Origin: DATARH01 sp963712835 | GTDB taxonomy: Bacteria; Pseudomonadota; Alphaproteobacteria; ATCC43930; CGMCC-115725 | Reading direction: 5' to 3' | NCBI GenBank assembly: GCA_963712835.1 | Contig: CAVQJJ010000003.1 | Location: forward strand, 1 to 64,000 | Length of the DNA stretch: 64,000 nucleotides | Part shown: piece by piece, positions 62,434 to 64,000 of the stretch | Numbering within the stretch: position 1 is the stretch's first letter | Layout: every line of letters starts with the position of its first letter | The notes under the pieces: generated by a model | Databases searched by the model: none | Told to the model about the DNA's origin: nothing | Seen by the model: only the letters and a program-made list of their open reading frames with translations | Program-made: the position numbers and the translations under genes

Positions 62434-62832
62434 TCAGAACACCCGGCACAGCACCTCGCCACCGACCTTGGCAGCGCGCGCTTCCGAGTCCGACATGACG
62501 CCACGCGGCGTCGACAGGATCGAGATGCCGAGGCCGTTATAGACCCGCGGCAGGTCGACAAGCCTTGAATAAATCCGCCGTCCCGGCTTCGAGACGCGCG
62601 AGATTTCGCGGATTACCGGCTCGCCGTCGACATATTTCAACTCGATCTTCAGCTCGGCGATACCGGGACGCACCTGCTCACGCGTGTAGCCGCGAATATA
62701 GCCCTCGCGCTTCAGCACCTCGAGCACATTGGCGCGATGCTTCGAGGCCGGCGACGCGACCACCGCCATCCGCGCCCGCTGACCGTTGCGGATGCGGGTC
62801 AGCATGTCACCGAGCGGATCGCTCATCGTCAT
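62434..62832 (-). CDS. rpsH: 30S ribosomal protein S8
   Basis: The 132-residue S8. TMSDPLGDMLTRIRNGQRAR at the start and LSTPRGVMSDSEARAAKVGG near the end are conserved. The ATG at 62832 is used; a longer open frame upstream has no homology. Confidence 0.98.
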   Translation of the reverse strand: MTMSDPLGDMLTRIRNGQRARMAVVASPASKHRANVLEVLKREGYIRGYTREQVRPGIAELKIELKYVDGEPVIREISRVSKPGRRIYSRLVDLPRVYNGLGISILSTPRGVMSDSEARAAKVGGEVLCRVF

Positions 62833-62845
62833 GGATGCCCTCCCC

Positions 62846-63151
62846 TCACCAGCTCGACTTGACCATGCCCGGGATCTGTCCGGACGAGGCCAATTCGCGA
62901 ACCGCAATGCGCGACAAGCGGAACTTGCGGTAAAAGCCACGCGGCCGACCCGACAGTTCGCAGCGGTTGCGGACGCGTGTCGCCGAGCTGTTGCGCGGCA
63001 GCCGCGCCAGCTTTAGCTGCGCCTCGAAGCGATCCTCGGGATTGGCGTCGCGATCGCGCGCCAGCGCCTTGAGGCGCGCGCGGCGCGGCGAGATCGCCTT
63101 CGCCATCTTGGCGCGCCGTGCGTTCTTTTCGATCGAGCTCTTCTTTGCCAT
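62846..63151 (-). CDS. rpsN: 30S ribosomal protein S14
   Basis: The 101-residue, zinc-free long form. AKKSSIEKNARRAKMAKAIS opens it and CELSGRPRGFYRKFRLSRIAVREL is the conserved C-terminal block. There is no Cys-x2-Cys pair. Confidence 0.98.
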   Translation of the reverse strand: MAKKSSIEKNARRAKMAKAISPRRARLKALARDRDANPEDRFEAQLKLARLPRNSSATRVRNRCELSGRPRGFYRKFRLSRIAVRELASSGQIPGMVKSSW

Positions 63152-63175
63152 CGGTGGTCTTTCCGGGAAGGCGTG

Positions 63176-63715
63176 TCAGTTCGCGAACGGCATGTCGAAA
63201 GCCTTGAGGAGCGCCTTGGCTTCGTCATCGGTCTTGGCGGTGGTCACGATGACGACGTCCATGCCGCGCTGGCTGTCGACCTTGTCGTAATCGATCTCGG
63301 GAAAAACGAGCTGCTCGCGCAGGCCCAGCGCGTAATTGCCGCGCCCGTCGAAGCTGCGCCCCGACACGCCGCGGAAGTCGCGCACACGCGGCAGCGCGAT
63401 GTTGATGAGCCGGTCGAGGAACTCGTACATGCGTTCGCGGCGCAGCGTCACCTTGACGCCGATCGGCATGTTCTTGCGCAGCTTGAAGGTGGCGATCGAC
63501 TGCTTGGCGCGGATCACCACCGGGTGCTGCCCGGTGATAGCGGTCAGGTCGCCGACCGCGGCGTCGATCTTTTTCGAATCCTGCACCGCCTCGCCGACGC
63601 CCATATTGACGACGATCTTGTCGATGCGCGGCACCTCCATCCGGTTCTTGTAACCGAATTCCTTCATCAGGGCCGGGTGCACGGTCTCGTTATAGCGTTC
63701 CTGCAGGCGGGACAT
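63176..63715 (-). CDS. rplE: 50S ribosomal protein L5
   Basis: The 179-residue L5. QERYNETVHPALMKEFGYKN, KIVVNMGVGEAVQDSKKIDA, RRERMYEFLDRLINIALPRV and VVIVTTAKTDDEAKALLKAF are conserved. Placed between rpsN and rplX. Confidence 0.98.
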   Translation of the reverse strand: MSRLQERYNETVHPALMKEFGYKNRMEVPRIDKIVVNMGVGEAVQDSKKIDAAVGDLTAITGQHPVVIRAKQSIATFKLRKNMPIGVKVTLRRERMYEFLDRLINIALPRVRDFRGVSGRSFDGRGNYALGLREQLVFPEIDYDKVDSQRGMDVVIVTTAKTDDEAKALLKAFDMPFAN

Positions 63716-63727
63716 TTCCCCCTCACC

Positions 63728-64000
63728 TCACTTGTCGAGCACTTCGCCCGAACGCCGGGCGACGCGGACCTTGCGGCCGTCATCAAGGGTCTTGTAGCCG
63801 ACCCGCGTCGGCTTCTGCGACGCCGGGTCGATATGGGCGACATTCGAGACGTGGATCGTCAGCTCCTTCTCGACGATGCCGCCCTGCTCGCGCATGCTCT
63901 GCCGCGTGTGGCGGCGTGCGATGTGGACGCCTTGAACGATGAGCCGCGACTCCGCCGGGAAGACGCGCAACACCTCGCCCTGCTTGCCCTTGTCGCGGCC
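63728..64000 (-). CDS. rplX: 50S ribosomal protein L24, partial
   Basis: The frame enters at the right edge, so the first residues are missing; 90 residues are visible. GRDKGKQGEVLRVFPAESRL and IVEKELTIHVSNVAHIDPAS match L24. It follows the usual order upstream of rplE. Confidence 0.96.
   Translation of the reverse strand, partial: GRDKGKQGEVLRVFPAESRLIVQGVHIARRHTRQSMREQGGIVEKELTIHVSNVAHIDPASQKPTRVGYKTLDDGRKVRVARRSGEVLDK

Overview
The window reads as a high-GC alphaproteobacterial chromosome segment. It carries ctrA and chpT, two proteins of the CtrA cell-cycle phosphorelay, and the alphaproteobacterial order of the spc/alpha ribosomal genes (rplX to rplQ with secY, adk and rpoA). FliJ, several LLM flavin oxidoreductases, a CaiB/BaiF CoA-transferase and many 'CCCGCGAAAGCGGG'-type palindromic repeats fit a Rhodospirillales- or Rhizobiales-like organism. 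I cannot name the genus from sequence alone.

Layout. 1-1619: the edge of an integrated element, with a P4-type tyrosine integrase and a partial winged-helix protein. 1620-5748: glycerol kinase, a cupin, a VOC protein, a phosphate transporter gene cut off in its second half, and a FliJ-like protein. 5971-7377: ctrA and chpT, convergent. 7558-10536: an OFA-type MFS transporter with a 36-residue partner, then mobA and fdhD. 10683-11188: a DUF29 gene broken by two single-base shifts. 11192-17387: a hybrid histidine kinase, a sigma-54 response regulator, an Hpt protein, and an unusual archaeal-like purM coupled to the Hpt gene. 17462-33000: accessory metabolism (esterase, a broken lipoprotein gene, flavin oxidoreductases, CoA-transferase, RidA, cystathionine beta-lyase, two amidohydrolases, FATP-like acyl-CoA synthetase).

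31910-38356 is the most unusual stretch. A stand-alone acyl carrier protein, an ANL-type adenylating ligase and a short-chain reductase form a tightly overlapping operon. A phosphopantetheinyl transferase is divergent from it, and the control region between them holds a perfect 14-bp tandem repeat, each copy with a palindromic core. Next to this lie metA and metY and a heme-oxygenase-like (putative di-iron) protein coupled to a small orphan gene. Together they look like a small uncharacterised carrier-protein pathway.

38422-47370: acetoin/pyruvate-dehydrogenase-like acoA, acoB and acoC, two small envelope proteins, and a histidine operon (hisB-hisH-GNAT-hisA-hisF-hisE). 47485-54974: two tandem 2-hydroxyacid dehydrogenases coupled to an enolase-superfamily gene, an NDH-2-like flavoprotein, an LLM oxidoreductase, a VOC protein and an MFS transporter flanked by a duplicated motif. 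55415-64000: the minus-strand ribosomal operon, with a palindromic repeat inserted between rplO and rpmD; rplX runs off the right edge.

Starts were chosen from ribosome binding sites and family lengths. Family calls rest on motif recognition, not on database searches.
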